A stretch of DNA of 64,000 bases from Actinotignum schaalii (GTDB lineage Bacteria > Actinomycetota > Actinomycetes > Actinomycetales > Actinomycetaceae), in the NCBI RefSeq assembly GCF_000724605.1, contig NZ_CP008802.1:248001-312000 (forward strand), given 5' to 3'. Under the pieces are notes generated by a model. The model worked only from the letters and a program-made list of their open reading frames with translations, was not told the origin of the DNA and ran no database searches. Positions 43,249 to 53,178 of the stretch are shown here, piece after piece (positions within the stretch are counted from its first letter, which is position 1; each line of letters starts with the position of its first letter). The position numbers were made by a program, and so were the translations under genes.

Positions 43249-44034
43249 ATGACGTATACAGTGGCGGATATCACCGCGGCCATGGATGAATTCTTCCCAC
43301 CCGCATACGCGGAAAGCTGGGACCGGGTCGGCCTGGTGGCCGGCCTGCCCAGCGACGAGGTGCGCAGCGTCGCTTTCGCCGTCGACCCGTGTGAAGCAAC
43401 CGTGCAAGAAGCCTGCGAACGCGGGGCTGACCTCCTCATTACGCACCATCCCCTCTTTTTGCGCGGAACCTCCACCGTGGCGGGAACGTTCGCCAAGGGA
43501 AGGTGGGTGACGCAGCTGGTGCGCGGGCGGGTCGCGCTTTTTAGCGCCCACACCAATGCGGACGTGGTGGCCTCCACCGCCGCACTCGCGCGGCTTCTGG
43601 AGGTGGAGATTGAGGCGCCGCTCGATCCCGAATCCGGAATCGGCGGAGTGGGCAGCATCGCAGCCGTACCTTTCGGGCAGCTGGTGGAACGGGTAGCGCA
43701 GGTGCTGCCGCATACTCCGGCCGGGGTGCTCGGAGCGGGCGATCCGAATCGGGTGGTGCGGCGCCTGGCCATCTGTTCCGGTTCGGGGGATTCACTATTG
43801 GCGGCCGCGAAAGCCGCGGGCGCGGATGCTTATCTCACCGCTGATCTGCGCCACCACCCGGCCACCGACCATATCTGGGACGGCGGCTGCGCACTCATCT
43901 GCGCCACCCACTGGGCTAGCGAATGGCCGGTGCTGGGGGAGATGGAGCAGCGTTTACGCGAACGCTTCCCGCAGCTGGATACGTATATCTCCGAGATTCC
44001 CACGGATGCCTGGAATATTGCGGTGCGCGGGTGA
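43249..44034 (+). CDS. Nif3-like dinuclear metal centre protein
   Basis: A 261-residue member of the DUF34/NIF3 family (GTP cyclohydrolase I type 2-like). The metal ligands lie in DLLITHHPLFLRG, FSAHTNADVV and, near the C-terminus, CATHWASEWPVL. It is the short form without the central PII-like insertion. It begins 14 bases after the hydrolase gene and is followed by a coiled-coil protein gene, an arrangement common in actinobacteria. The biochemical role is not settled. Confidence 0.88.
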   Translation: MTYTVADITAAMDEFFPPAYAESWDRVGLVAGLPSDEVRSVAFAVDPCEATVQEACERGADLLITHHPLFLRGTSTVAGTFAKGRWVTQLVRGRVALFSAHTNADVVASTAALARLLEVEIEAPLDPESGIGGVGSIAAVPFGQLVERVAQVLPHTPAGVLGAGDPNRVVRRLAICSGSGDSLLAAAKAAGADAYLTADLRHHPATDHIWDGGCALICATHWASEWPVLGEMEQRLRERFPQLDTYISEIPTDAWNIAVRG

Positions 44035-44120
44035 GCTCGCTGCGCGGGGCCGGTTCTCCCACATAGAATAGGGGAAGGCGCGCCGTGCGCCTTTCGTGCG
44101 AGTCGAAGGAGATCCACCCG

Positions 44121-44861
44121 ATGAAAGCACCCCGTGCCGATCAACTTATCCTGCTTCAGGTTGCCGACTTGGACGCGCAGCTCAACCGCCTTGAGCGGGA
44201 AAATACCCAGCATCCACTGCGAGCTTCCTTGGGTAAACTCCTCAACGCGATTGCCGCGCGCGGGCGGGAAAAAACCGCGGCGGAAACGCGGTTGGAACAG
44301 GCGCGGGCGGAGTTAGCGAGCGTGGAGAAGGCCAGCGCGGATTTGGCTCGTCAGGTAGCGGACAAAGAAGAAAAATATAATGCCGGCACCGGGCTGACCT
44401 CCCGCGATCTGCTCGTGCTGGAAGACGAAATGGCGGCGCTGCGCACCACCCTGGAAGAAACGTCGGAAAAGGAATTCGCTGCGCTCGAAGCTGTTGAAAG
44501 TGGCGAAGAGCGAGTACGAGAACTGGGTGCAGCTATCGATTCACTCCAAGAAAAAGTACTGGCCCAGCGCTCCGAACTGGAGGACGTGGTCGCGGACATC
44601 ACCGCCTCCCAAGAAAAAATCCGCGCCCAGCGCGAGGAACTCTACGAGCCGCTGGCAGAATCGCTCAAAAAAGTGTACGAACACTCGGTTGCCACCGGTG
44701 GCTACGCGGTTATGACCATGACGCCCAACGGCGCTACCGGGGCGGGAATCACACTTTCCCCGGTGGAAGTGGCGCAAATCAAGGCGACCCCGGAAGATGA
44801 GATTTATCTTTCCGAGGATTACGACTGCATTATCGTGCCGGTTGATTACGAGGAAGCCTAG
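44121..44861 (+). CDS. Coiled-coil protein with a degenerate C4 zinc ribbon
   Basis: A 246-residue protein of the family usually annotated as zinc ribbon domain protein and found after Nif3 in actinobacteria. Residues about 10-185 form a long antiparallel coiled coil; the C-terminal part keeps the family pattern GAGITLSPVEVAQIKATPED and YDCIIVPVDYEE. The four zinc-binding cysteines are missing: only one Cys remains. AAGGAG precedes the ATG at 44121. Either this lineage lost metal binding or the fold is held otherwise. Confidence 0.82.
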   Translation: MKAPRADQLILLQVADLDAQLNRLERENTQHPLRASLGKLLNAIAARGREKTAAETRLEQARAELASVEKASADLARQVADKEEKYNAGTGLTSRDLLVLEDEMAALRTTLEETSEKEFAALEAVESGEERVRELGAAIDSLQEKVLAQRSELEDVVADITASQEKIRAQREELYEPLAESLKKVYEHSVATGGYAVMTMTPNGATGAGITLSPVEVAQIKATPEDEIYLSEDYDCIIVPVDYEEA

Positions 44862-44882
44862 GCGGGCTTTCTTTTTCACGCC

Positions 44883-45053
44883 TGTACTTCGCATGTACGA
44901 CAGGTGCAGTACAGCTCGGAAAAACAACCCGTCCCCGCCAGAGCAATCGCCAGGCGGGGACGTCCGAAGTGCGCATTCGAAGCCATGGGAGCCACAGAGT
45001 GCGCATAAGAAACACGAAATCAGCTGAAAACGGTGTTCTTATGCGCACTCTGC
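44883..45053 (+). repeat. Dispersed intergenic repeat, copy A (171 bp)
   Basis: Starts TGTACTTCGCATGTACG and ends with a near-perfect hairpin, AGAGTGCGCATAAG...CTTATGCGCACTCT (44997-45052). It is homologous along its length to 59683-59857; its second half (44969-45053) matches 9348-9432 on the minus strand. It lies between two convergent genes and could also act as a terminator. Confidence 0.75.
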
Positions 45054-45064
45054 GTCTTGCGGCT

Positions 45065-47497
45065 TTAGCGCGTGGCGCGCTTACGGGAAGCGTAAGCCAC
45101 CGCGCCCGTTCCGGTGAGCATCAGCAGCAGAGCCGTACCCGCGATACCGCTGCTCTCCGCACCGGTGTTCGGCAGCTGCGTCGCGGGTGCGGCATGCTTG
45201 GCAACCGACTGCTGAGCGCGGGCGACCGGGGCGGAAGGATCGGCATGCTTGCCACCCTGCGCTGAAGGACTCTGCGCCGGAGCTCCCGGTGTCGGCGTGC
45301 TCGGAGTCGCGGTTCCGGTTCCGGGCTGCTCTGGATTAGCCGGTTGTTCCGGTTGCGCCGGAGTTTCAGGAGCGCCCGGGGTACCGGGCTGCTCACCCGC
45401 ACCCGGCCGCTCCGGCCGCTCCGCTTCCTCAGCCGCGCACTTCTCCAGGAACGTCCGCAGCGCCGCGATACGCGCATCAACCCCGGCAAGATCATCCGCG
45501 GAACGCTTGACCGCCGCATCCGCCTCCGCGGCCTTCGCGGTCGTGTCCGCAAGTGCCGTGCCAGCGGCCGCATCCTGCTCGCGGGCCGCCGCCGCATCCG
45601 CCTCCGGCTGGGTAGCGGCCGCAGCCAGTGTGTCATATTCGGCCTGCAAACCGTCCAGCTTCGCGCCGGCCGCTTCCAGATCCTTCACCTTCTGGCGTGC
45701 GGCGTCACGTTCACCTTCAGCGGTCGTGACCGCCGCGGCGCTCTTCTCCGCTGCAGCCTTCGCCTTCTCAAGCTCCTGATCCGCGGCGCCCTTCGCGGCC
45801 TCCGCCTCCGCGAGCGCCCCGGCAGCTTGGGTCTGCTCCTGCTGTGCATCTTCACGCTTGAGTCGCAGATCATTCCACTTGGGTACGTGCACGGTCATGA
45901 TCTGCTCGGAAAGTGCGGCGTGCTCGGCGGCTAGCTGCGTGGCTTTCTCCTGCGCGGCGGCGGTTTCCCGCTGGGCCGCGGCCAGGGCCTCATCCACCGG
46001 GCGAGTCGCTTCCGCGGCGGCCGCTTCCGCCGCGGCGAGGGCGGCCTTCGTCGTTTCTACCTGCCGCTGGGCCGCGGTGAGCGCCGCGTCCTTCTCCGTG
46101 AGAGCAGCGCGCTTCGCAGCCTCAGTCTCCACCGCTGCGGCGAGCTTCGCGGCGCTCTCCTGCGCGGCCTGCTGATTCGCAGCGTGAGCTGCCTCCAGCC
46201 CGGTCTTCTCGGTCTACGCGGCATCGCGCTCCGCTTCCTTCGCTGGAACCTGGGTGGCCAGCTGATCCTTTTCCGCAGCCTTGGCAGTATAGGCCTCATT
46301 GGCCTGCGTGAAAGCCGCCTTCTTCGGGGCAGTTTCCGCCTTCTTCGCCTCCCATTCCTGCCGGTACTGCTCTACATCCTCCTTGGTGAAATTCTTCTTA
46401 TCTCCGGCAGCGGCCTCGTACCATTCCCTTGCCTCGTCCTCGGCCGCCTGGGCTTCGTTGTAGGCAGCCTCGGCGTCATTCTTGGCCTGCTCGAGCCCGG
46501 GCAGCGCGGCCTCCACCTCGGCCTGGCGATTCTTCAGGTCGGTCACGGCGTTCTCAAGATCGCCGAGTTTCTGCGTGGCCTGCGCCAGCTTCGCCTCCGA
46601 GTCCTTGAGCTTCGCCTGGGCGGCTTCGTCCTCGCCGCGCTTGGTGGTCACATCGTTAGCGGCTGCGGTGGCCGCCTGCTGCGCCTCATCCTTGGCGGCC
46701 TGAGCGGCGGGTAGGGCGGCAACAGCGTCGTCGTACCCGCGCTGCGCGGCGGCGACCTTTTCCGCTTCCCGCGCAACCACCTCGGAACGGGCATCCTGCG
46801 CCGCGCGTTCCTTCGCCTGCGCCGCAGCCAGATCCGCGTCCGCCTGCGCCTTCTTCTCGGTCACCTCACGCAGCTGCGCGGCGAGCTTCTCGCGTTCGGC
46901 ATTGCCCGCGACCTCGGCCGCCTGCGCCGCCTCCAGCTTCGCGCGCGCATCCTTCTCCGCCTGCGTTTTCGCGGCGAGATCCGCGTTCTTTTCCTCAAGA
47001 ACGCGCTGCGCTTCCGTTACCGCCGCGCTGTCCTTGTCTTTTTGCGACGACGCCGCGCCTACCCGGCCCTCCGCTTCTTCGAGGGAGGTGCGGGCCGCGG
47101 GAAGCGCATCTTTCGCGGCCTGACCTTCCGCCTGGAAAGCATCGAGGGCGGCTTTCGCGCCGTCGCGCGCCTCCGCGGCAGTCTGGGCGGCCTTCTCCGC
47201 TTCGCTCAGCTTCGCGGCGGCCGCATCCTTAGCGGCCTGCGCCGCAGTTGCCGCTTCCTGAGCGGCGGCGAGCTCCTGTTGTGCCGCCTCCGTTTTCTTG
47301 AGCAGTGCCTCGTGTTCGGCATTCGCCTCATCCGCCGCGGCCTTCGCCTTCGGGGAATCCGTGCAGGAGGTAAAGGACGCGCCCGGGGCGGGGGAGCCGG
47401 CGGCCGGCTGGGCGTGGGCAGCCACGGTGCCCGCCATGGTAAGGGCGAGGGTGGTCACGGTAAGAGTACTGGCGAGTTGGGAAATGCGCTGTGTCAT
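45065..47497 (-). pseudogene. LPXTG-anchored coiled-coil surface protein, interrupted by TAG
   Basis: A secreted coiled-coil protein of about 810 codons, split by an in-frame amber at 46214-46216 (GCG-TAG-ACC). The upstream 427 residues have a signal peptide (TLTVTTLALTMAGTVAAHAQ) and long Ala/Glu/Lys heptads. The same frame continues after the stop with TEKTGLEAAHAANQQAA and more heptads, then a Pro-rich wall-spanning part and the sortase signal LPNTGAES, a hydrophobic helix and SRKRATR. As written, the product would be secreted without an anchor. A single base change or a sequencing error would explain it. Probably an adhesin or wall-structural protein. Confidence 0.85.
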
Positions 47498-48213
47498 GGG
47501 GATCCTTCGCGAAGACGTGCAGTACTACCCGGAACGGCTAATCTGCAACTTTTGACCGTTTATAAAACAGCTAAAGTCTACGGGGAGAACTGTATATTCG
47601 TACATGACCTTTGGATAAATGTGGTGAGCCTCTATGGTGGGGCATGTCCGTGGCTTGTGGGGCAGTGGGGTATCCGCGCTGTGTAGCATATCCGTGGCGC
47701 GTGGCGGGTATGTGTGGCGTTCGGCAGCTCGTGGTGTATTCGCGCAGCGTTGCGGAGAGAGGTGCGGGAGCCGACCCTCACGCAAAGTCGGCCCCCGCAG
47801 CCATTACCTACTAACAGAGAAAACGCGCGAAACGTCGCTGTTTTGCCTGTTGCTTGGATTCTAAGCAGGTTTAATATTTATGAGCAAGGGATCCTCAAAG
47901 GCTTAACAATTGCCGCTGTGGCGGTGGGAACGGCTTGCCTTACTTTCCCGCGCATTCGGACTTTCGCATGTGAGCAAGGAAACAATATTGCATAATTACT
48001 CGTGGTAATCGATGGTGGAGATACATTCAGAAACGGCATTCTTAGATGCTGCCGGAACCCCGATCAGAACCCTGATCGGAATCCAGGGGTGACCGCCGCA
48101 CACCGTATAACGGCACCCGCGCACCGTAGGGTTGCCTACCGCGTGCCCGTAGGTCTGCTACCGCGTGCCGGTAGGTCTGTGCCCGCGCGCCCGCTGGGCT
48201 GGTAGCATAAACG
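47498..48213. other. Long intergenic region before rnpB
   Basis: About 715 bases without a credible gene. It must hold the promoter of the LPXTG protein (minus) and of rnpB (plus). Two adjacent 22-bp direct repeats, CTACCGCGTGCCCGTAGG and its near copy, lie at 48136-48157 and 48158-48179. Confidence 0.5.
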
Positions 48214-48559
48214 GGTCATGTTGGCCGGGCGGCCGCGCGGCGCGTATGCGCCTCGAGGAACGTCCGGGCTCCGTAGAGGACGGTGGTGGGTAACGCCCAC
48301 CCGGGGTGACCCGCGGGAAAGCGCAACAGAAAGTAAACCGCCGCAAGGTAAGGGTGAAAGGGTGGTGTAAGAGACCACCGCGTGCCGGGTGACCGGCATG
48401 GCACGGCAAGCCCCACCGGGAGCAAGATCAGACAGTGCCCCGCAAGGCTCCTCGTCTAGGGCACGGGTGGATTGCTAGAGTGCGTCAGCAATGGCGCACG
48501 TAGATGGATGGTCGCCGCCGCGCAAGCGGTACAGAACCCGGCGTATAGGCCAAGATGAC
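48214..48559 (+). ncRNA. rnpB: RNase P RNA, bacterial type A
   Basis: The catalytic RNA of RNase P, which trims tRNA 5' ends. Universal segments are present in order: GAGGAACGTCCGGGCTCC, then ACAGAAA, AGGGTGAAAGGGTGGTGTAA with AGACCACC, TAGATGGATGG, and ACAGAACCCGGCGTATAGGC. Helix P1 pairs GTCATGTTGGCC at the 5' end with GGCCAAGATGAC at the 3' end, with one mismatch, and sets the limits. About 346 nt, normal for actinobacteria. Confidence 0.95.
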
Positions 48560-48560
48560 A

Positions 48561-48590
48561 GCGGGGGCGGATTTTCGGATCCGCCCCCGC
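48561..48590 (+). terminator. Terminator of rnpB
   Basis: Perfect 12-bp stem GCGGGGGCGGAT / ATCCGCCCCCGC with a six-base loop, one base after the end of RNase P RNA; a weak T-run (GTTGT) follows. Confidence 0.75.
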
Positions 48591-48706
48591 GTTGTACATC
48601 AGCTCGTGCCGTATCTGGCCCACCGTGCCTACCCGCTCGCCACGCGCATATCAGCTCACGCCGTAGCCCGCCGTGCCTCCCCGCGGCCCGCGCCGCGTAT
48701 ACCCGC

Positions 48707-49618
48707 CTAGAGCCGCAGCCCGAGATTCGGATCGGAGGGCAGCGTGAGGATTTCGGGCCCGCTTTCCCGCACCACAATGGTGTGCTCGAATTGGGCGGTG
48801 CGCCCGCGATCCTTGGTCACAACGGTCCAGTCATCATCCCAGATCTCATAGTCGATAGTTCCCAGGGTCACCATCGGCTCGACCGTAAAGACCATATTCT
48901 CTTCGATAGTTTCCCCGTGCAAAGGTGCGGCGTCGTAATGAGGAATAATAAGGCCGGAGTGGAAAGCTTCGCCTACGCCGTGCCCGGTGAAATCGCGGAC
49001 GTCCCCGTAATCGAAACGCTTGGTGTAGGACTCGATGACCCGCCCGATCACATTGACCTGGCGCCCGGGGCGTGCCGCTTTAATTCCGCGCAGGGTGGCG
49101 GTGGCGGTGCGTTCGATGAGGAGGCGGGATTCTTCGTCGATCTCGCCCACGCCGAAGGTGGCATTGGTATCCCCGTGCACGCCGTCCTTATAGGCCGTGA
49201 CATCCAGATTAATAATGTCGCCCTCGCGTAGTACCTGGTCATCGGGGATGCCGTGGCAGATAACCTCGTTCACGGAGGTGCAGATCGACTTGGGGAAACC
49301 CATATAGCCCAGGCAGGAAGGGTAAGCCCCGTTATCGATCATGTACTCGTGCGCGATGCGATCCAATTCATCGGTGCTCACGCCCGGGCGGATCGCTTTG
49401 GCGGCCTCGTACATGGCGTCTGCGGCAATGGTTCCCGCCACCCGAATCCGCTCAATCGTCTCCTCGGTTTTCACATCCGAGGCGGTGATCACTTCCGGCC
49501 CGTCATGGAACATATATTCGGGGCGTTCAATATGGGGCGGAACTTTACGGCGCGGCGAAATCTTTCCGGGACGCGCCGTACCGAGCGGCGCACGTGCTGC
49601 AAGACTCATAGCCACCAT
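48707..49618 (-). CDS. map: Methionine aminopeptidase
   Basis: A type I methionine aminopeptidase of 303 residues that removes the initiator Met. Metal ligands and surrounding motifs are clear: [40 protein letters not shown] and QFEHTIVV. An N-terminal extension of about 45 residues with [14 protein letters not shown] is typical of the actinobacterial form. ATGs at 49618 and 49609 are both possible starts and neither has a good ribosome binding site. The gene follows panB by nine bases and is probably co-transcribed. Confidence 0.93.
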   Translation of the reverse strand: MVAMSLAARAPLGTARPGKISPRRKVPPHIERPEYMFHDGPEVITASDVKTEETIERIRVAGTIAADAMYEAAKAIRPGVSTDELDRIAHEYMIDNGAYPSCLGYMGFPKSICTSVNEVICHGIPDDQVLREGDIINLDVTAYKDGVHGDTNATFGVGEIDEESRLLIERTATATLRGIKAARPGRQVNVIGRVIESYTKRFDYGDVRDFTGHGVGEAFHSGLIIPHYDAAPLHGETIEENMVFTVEPMVTLGTIDYEIWDDDWTVVTKDRGRTAQFEHTIVVRESGPEILTLPSDPNLGLRL

Positions 49619-49627
49619 TGTAGTGGC

Positions 49628-50434
49628 TTAGAAACTATGCTCCTTATCCGGGAATTCCCGGCCCTTGACGGCCGTGCGGAAAGCGGTGACAGCGTTGCTC
49701 AGCGCCGCACCCACCTCACCGAAACGCTTGGCGTAGGAGGGCTGCCATTCGGTCATCCCGGCCATATCCGGCCAGACCAGCAGCTGCCCGGAGGTGCGAT
49801 ACCCGGCCCCGATGCCGAGGGTGGGAACCGAAAGAATCTCGGTAATTTTTGCTCCGAGTTTCCCGGGTACCATTTCGACGACGACGGCAATAGCCCCGGC
49901 CTTCTCCAGCGAGACCGCGTCATCAATAATGGCCTCGCTTTCTTCTTCATCCCGGCCCTGGACCCGCGGGCCACCCAGGGCGGCATCCGCGTGGGGGCGG
50001 TAACCGACGTGGGCCACCACGTTAATCCCGGCCTTGGTGAGGGCTTCGACGGTGGGGGCGAAAGCTTCCCCGCCTTCCAGTTTCACCGCGTCCGCCCCGG
50101 CCCGCACTAGGCGGATGGCGGTGCGGATAGCCTGCGCGGGGCTTTCTTCGTAAGTGCCCATGGGCATATCGGCAATAATAAAAGCCCGGGTGGTGCCGCG
50201 CATGACGGCGCTGGTGGCTCGCTCAATATCTTCCAGGGTGACCTGGATAGTGGAGGAGAATCCCAGGGCGGTATTGCCAATGGAATCACCCACCACCAAA
50301 ATATCGATTCCGGCCGCGTCCAAGATCCGCGCTGTTAGAGCGTCATAGCAGGTGAGTGCCGTGAGCACCTCTCCGTTAGCGACCATCTCATTCAGGTGCT
50401 GCACCCGAATTCGTGCCGGTGAGAACTCCGTCAT
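49628..50434 (-). CDS. panB: 3-methyl-2-oxobutanoate hydroxymethyltransferase
   Basis: A 268-residue TIM-barrel enzyme that makes ketopantoate, the first step of pantothenate and CoA synthesis. Family motifs are LTCYDALTARILDAAGIDIL, VGDSIGNTALGF, ADMPMGTYEESP, AVKLEGGE and VAHVGYRPHADAALGG. GGGAGGT precedes the ATG. It is divergent from the DUF2207-like gene and precedes map. In mycobacteria panB also lies near glnA2-glnE. Confidence 0.95.
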   Translation of the reverse strand: MTEFSPARIRVQHLNEMVANGEVLTALTCYDALTARILDAAGIDILVVGDSIGNTALGFSSTIQVTLEDIERATSAVMRGTTRAFIIADMPMGTYEESPAQAIRTAIRLVRAGADAVKLEGGEAFAPTVEALTKAGINVVAHVGYRPHADAALGGPRVQGRDEEESEAIIDDAVSLEKAGAIAVVVEMVPGKLGAKITEILSVPTLGIGAGYRTSGQLLVWPDMAGMTEWQPSYAKRFGEVGAALSNAVTAFRTAVKGREFPDKEHSF

Positions 50435-50524
50435 GATTACCTCCCGATATCTATGGCTTAGAGTACTAGGTCACGCGCGCCGGTGCATCATCGGGCACGG
50501 TACGCTAGGTGCGAGGAGGTGACT

Positions 50525-51724
50525 GTGGAACCCTTGCTTGAGCTGGTGTCCATGAACGCACTGGAATTCTGGTTGGCCTTAGGGATCGGGGTGACCGCCC
50601 TGGTCATTATGTGCTTGGCGCTCATCCCCAGTCGGGAATATGCCGATCTGCCGCGCGGGGTGTATCCGCGTGAACCGGCCGGGGTGACCGGCCATAATTA
50701 CCGGCGGCGCCGCCCGCATACCCGCCCACCGGTACGCACTATTCCGCCGGAGATGCCCGCCGCCCTCGGGGCTTTTATGCACCGCCACTACGCCGCGGAC
50801 GATGCCGCCATCACCACTCTCCTCGACCTGGCCGCCCGCGGATTCCTCACCATTGACTTCTTCCGGGATCCGGCCCTGCGCGGCCAGATGATCACTATCT
50901 CCCTCACCGAAGCCGATACGTCCACCCTCGAACCTTTCGAGGCACGCTTCCTGGCCGCCCTGGCCTCCCCGGAAAGCGCAGAATCTGCAGCATTCCGGGA
51001 ATCCGAACCCTTTGATGACCGCTCGTATCGCACCGCGATGGAAAACGCCGGGCTGCCGGCCGCCTCCCGCCCGGTGCTGCGAGTGCAGGGATTCTCCACC
51101 CGCCTCGCCCTCGCCATCGCGCGCGATAGCAAAGCGGAAGTGGTCTCTCGGCGCGGTTGGTACCACCACGGGCGCGAATTGGTGGGTTCGCTGGCCGCTG
51201 TGCTTTTCTTCGGGGGTATTGCCCTGACGGGCCTGGCTTTTATCGGAGCCCTGGCTTTCCAGCTGTCCTGGTACTGGCTCATCGTGGGTGGCTGGCTGGT
51301 GTTCTGCGGATTCGTTGGGCTCCTCAACTTTTCTTCCCTCACCCCGAACGGGGTGGTGGCCTCCGACCAGGTAGAAGGCTTCCGGCGCTTCCTCACCGCG
51401 GCGCCCCGCTTCGCCGGGGTGAGCGCGGAGGTCCTCGCCTCCTATGTGGGCTGGGCCTACGGCCTGGAATGCGCCGATGAATGGGTTCGTTCCCTCGAGC
51501 GAATTAACTCGCGGGATATGCGCGACGTCGGCGCTGCCCTCCCGTGGCTGCACCTGGCCGGAGAAGATATCACAAACTGGTACCAGCTGCGCGAAGCCCT
51601 GAGCGTTCTGGAGACCCGTTTCCGTTCCCACCCGCTCGCCCACGATCTTCCGCACGCGCGGCGGCGCCACCTGCGGCGTTTCGTACGCGGATTACTTCCC
51701 GTTTCTACTCGCACGCACACATAA
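50525..51724 (+). CDS. DUF2207-like membrane protein
   Basis: A 399-residue protein with an N-terminal membrane helix (NALEFWLALGIGVTALVIMCLALI), a cytoplasmic domain beginning TIPPEMPAALGAFMHRHYAADD, two central helices (about 230-275) and a C-terminal domain, TPNGVVASDQVEGFRRFL and GWAYGLECADEWVRSLE. The pattern resembles the C-terminal half of DUF2207 proteins. I chose the GTG at 50525 with GAGGAGG just upstream. The function is unknown. It precedes glnA2 by about 100 bases. Confidence 0.72.
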   Translation: MEPLLELVSMNALEFWLALGIGVTALVIMCLALIPSREYADLPRGVYPREPAGVTGHNYRRRRPHTRPPVRTIPPEMPAALGAFMHRHYAADDAAITTLLDLAARGFLTIDFFRDPALRGQMITISLTEADTSTLEPFEARFLAALASPESAESAAFRESEPFDDRSYRTAMENAGLPAASRPVLRVQGFSTRLALAIARDSKAEVVSRRGWYHHGRELVGSLAAVLFFGGIALTGLAFIGALAFQLSWYWLIVGGWLVFCGFVGLLNFSSLTPNGVVASDQVEGFRRFLTAAPRFAGVSAEVLASYVGWAYGLECADEWVRSLERINSRDMRDVGAALPWLHLAGEDITNWYQLREALSVLETRFRSHPLAHDLPHARRRHLRRFVRGLLPVSTRTHT

Positions 51725-51823
51725 CGAGGTTTCGCCCGCAACTAACGGACCGCGCCCGAACGCATAACCGAATTCGCCCGAACTAACGGACCCTCCCCGA
51801 AAAACACGGAAAGATGAAGCGCC

Positions 51824-53161
51824 ATGGATGACCAGCAAGAACACGTCCTTCGCACCATAAGCGACCGCGGTATCCGCTACGTGCGGCTGTGGTTCACCGA
51901 TATCGTCGGCACCCTCAAATCCGTGGCGGTGGCTCCCGTGGAGCTCGATAATGCTTTTGCGGAGGGCGTCGGCTTCGACGGCTCGGCGATCCAAGGCCTC
52001 ACGCGCGTGTATGAATCCGATATGATTGCGCGCCCGGATGCCTCGACCTTTGCGGTCTTGCGTGGCGTGGATGGGAGCGACGACGCCGCCTTCATGTTCT
52101 GCGACATCCTCACCCGCGAAGGTGAACCGGCCCGCTCCGACCCGCGGGCTATCCTCCAGCGCACCCTACGCCGCTGCGAGGACCTGGGCTTCACCGCCTA
52201 CGCCCACCCGGAAGTGGAGTTCTACCTCTTCCAGCCGGGATCCAGCGATGATGAAGAACCCACCCCGATTGATTCGGCCTCTTATTTCGATTACGTGACC
52301 CGCTCGGTGGCCCATAACTTCCGGCGGGATGTGATCCTCTCCCTGGAAGACGTAGGCATCAGCGTGGAATTTTCCCACCACGAAATTGGCCCGGGCCAGC
52401 AGGAAGTGGATCTGCGCTACGCCGACTGCCTCACGATGGCCGATAACATTATGGCCGCTCGCGTCATTATTAAAGAAGTGGCGCTGCGCCACGGGGTGGA
52501 AGCGTCCTTCATGCCCAAACCCCTGGCGCACTGGCCCGGCTCGGCCATGCACACCCACTTCTCACTTTTCGAAGGCGAAACAAATGCCTTCCACGACCCG
52601 CGCGGCCAATTCGGGATGTCGGTCACGGCGCGGCGCTTCCTAGCCGGGCTCATGCGCCACGCCCGCGAAATTACCGCGGTGACGAACCAGCATGTTAATT
52701 CCTATAAGCGGTTGTGGGGCGGCGGGGAAGCCCCGCCCTACGTGTGCTGGGGGCCGCGCAACCAATCGGCCCTCGTGCGGGTGCCCGAATACAAACCCAC
52801 CAAACCGCAATCCGCGCGCCTGGAATACCGCGCCCTGGATACCGCCGCCAATCCCTACCTGGCTTTCGCGGCCGTGCTGGGCGCGGGCCTGGCCGGAATC
52901 GAAGGAAAATACGATCTTTCCGACCCGGCCGATACGGATGTCCTCCTCCTCACCGATATGGAACGCTCCGTGCTCGGCATCGAATCCCTGCCCGGGAGCC
53001 TGGATAGCGCGCTCAAACTCATGGAAAGCTCCGACCTGGTTGCCGAGATCCTGGGCGAGGACGCCTTCGATTACTTCCTGCGTGATAAACGCGCCGAATG
53101 GACCGAATACCGCGGCCAAGTCACCCCGCTGGAACGCGCGCGTTTCCGGGCTGACCGCTAG
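51824..53161 (+). CDS. glnA2: Glutamine synthetase, GlnA2 type (no adenylylation Tyr)
   Basis: A 445-residue class I glutamine synthetase making glutamine from glutamate and ammonia. Active-site stretches are VGFDGSAIQGLTRVYESDM, HPEVEFYLF, HHEIGPGQQEVDLRYADCL, GSAMHTHFSLFEG and PYVCWGPRNQSALVRVP. The segment that carries the regulatory Tyr in GlnA1 (YELPPEE) reads DVLLLTDMERSVLG here, so this enzyme is not a target of adenylylation. It lies 17 bases before glnE, the mycobacterial-type order. Confidence 0.93.
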   Translation: MDDQQEHVLRTISDRGIRYVRLWFTDIVGTLKSVAVAPVELDNAFAEGVGFDGSAIQGLTRVYESDMIARPDASTFAVLRGVDGSDDAAFMFCDILTREGEPARSDPRAILQRTLRRCEDLGFTAYAHPEVEFYLFQPGSSDDEEPTPIDSASYFDYVTRSVAHNFRRDVILSLEDVGISVEFSHHEIGPGQQEVDLRYADCLTMADNIMAARVIIKEVALRHGVEASFMPKPLAHWPGSAMHTHFSLFEGETNAFHDPRGQFGMSVTARRFLAGLMRHAREITAVTNQHVNSYKRLWGGGEAPPYVCWGPRNQSALVRVPEYKPTKPQSARLEYRALDTAANPYLAFAAVLGAGLAGIEGKYDLSDPADTDVLLLTDMERSVLGIESLPGSLDSALKLMESSDLVAEILGEDAFDYFLRDKRAEWTEYRGQVTPLERARFRADR

Positions 53162-53178
53162 GGTCGCGGGGAGCGGGT

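Noticed and set aside
45065-46132. Treating the anchor half of the LPXTG protein as a separate gene starting at 46132
   Set aside because: It lacks a signal peptide and ribosome binding site, and continues the same frame and coiled coil after the TAG; an anchored protein needs the upstream signal peptide.
48140-48425. Short minus-strand open frames over rnpB
   Set aside because: They overlap conserved RNase P RNA segments and have no coding features.
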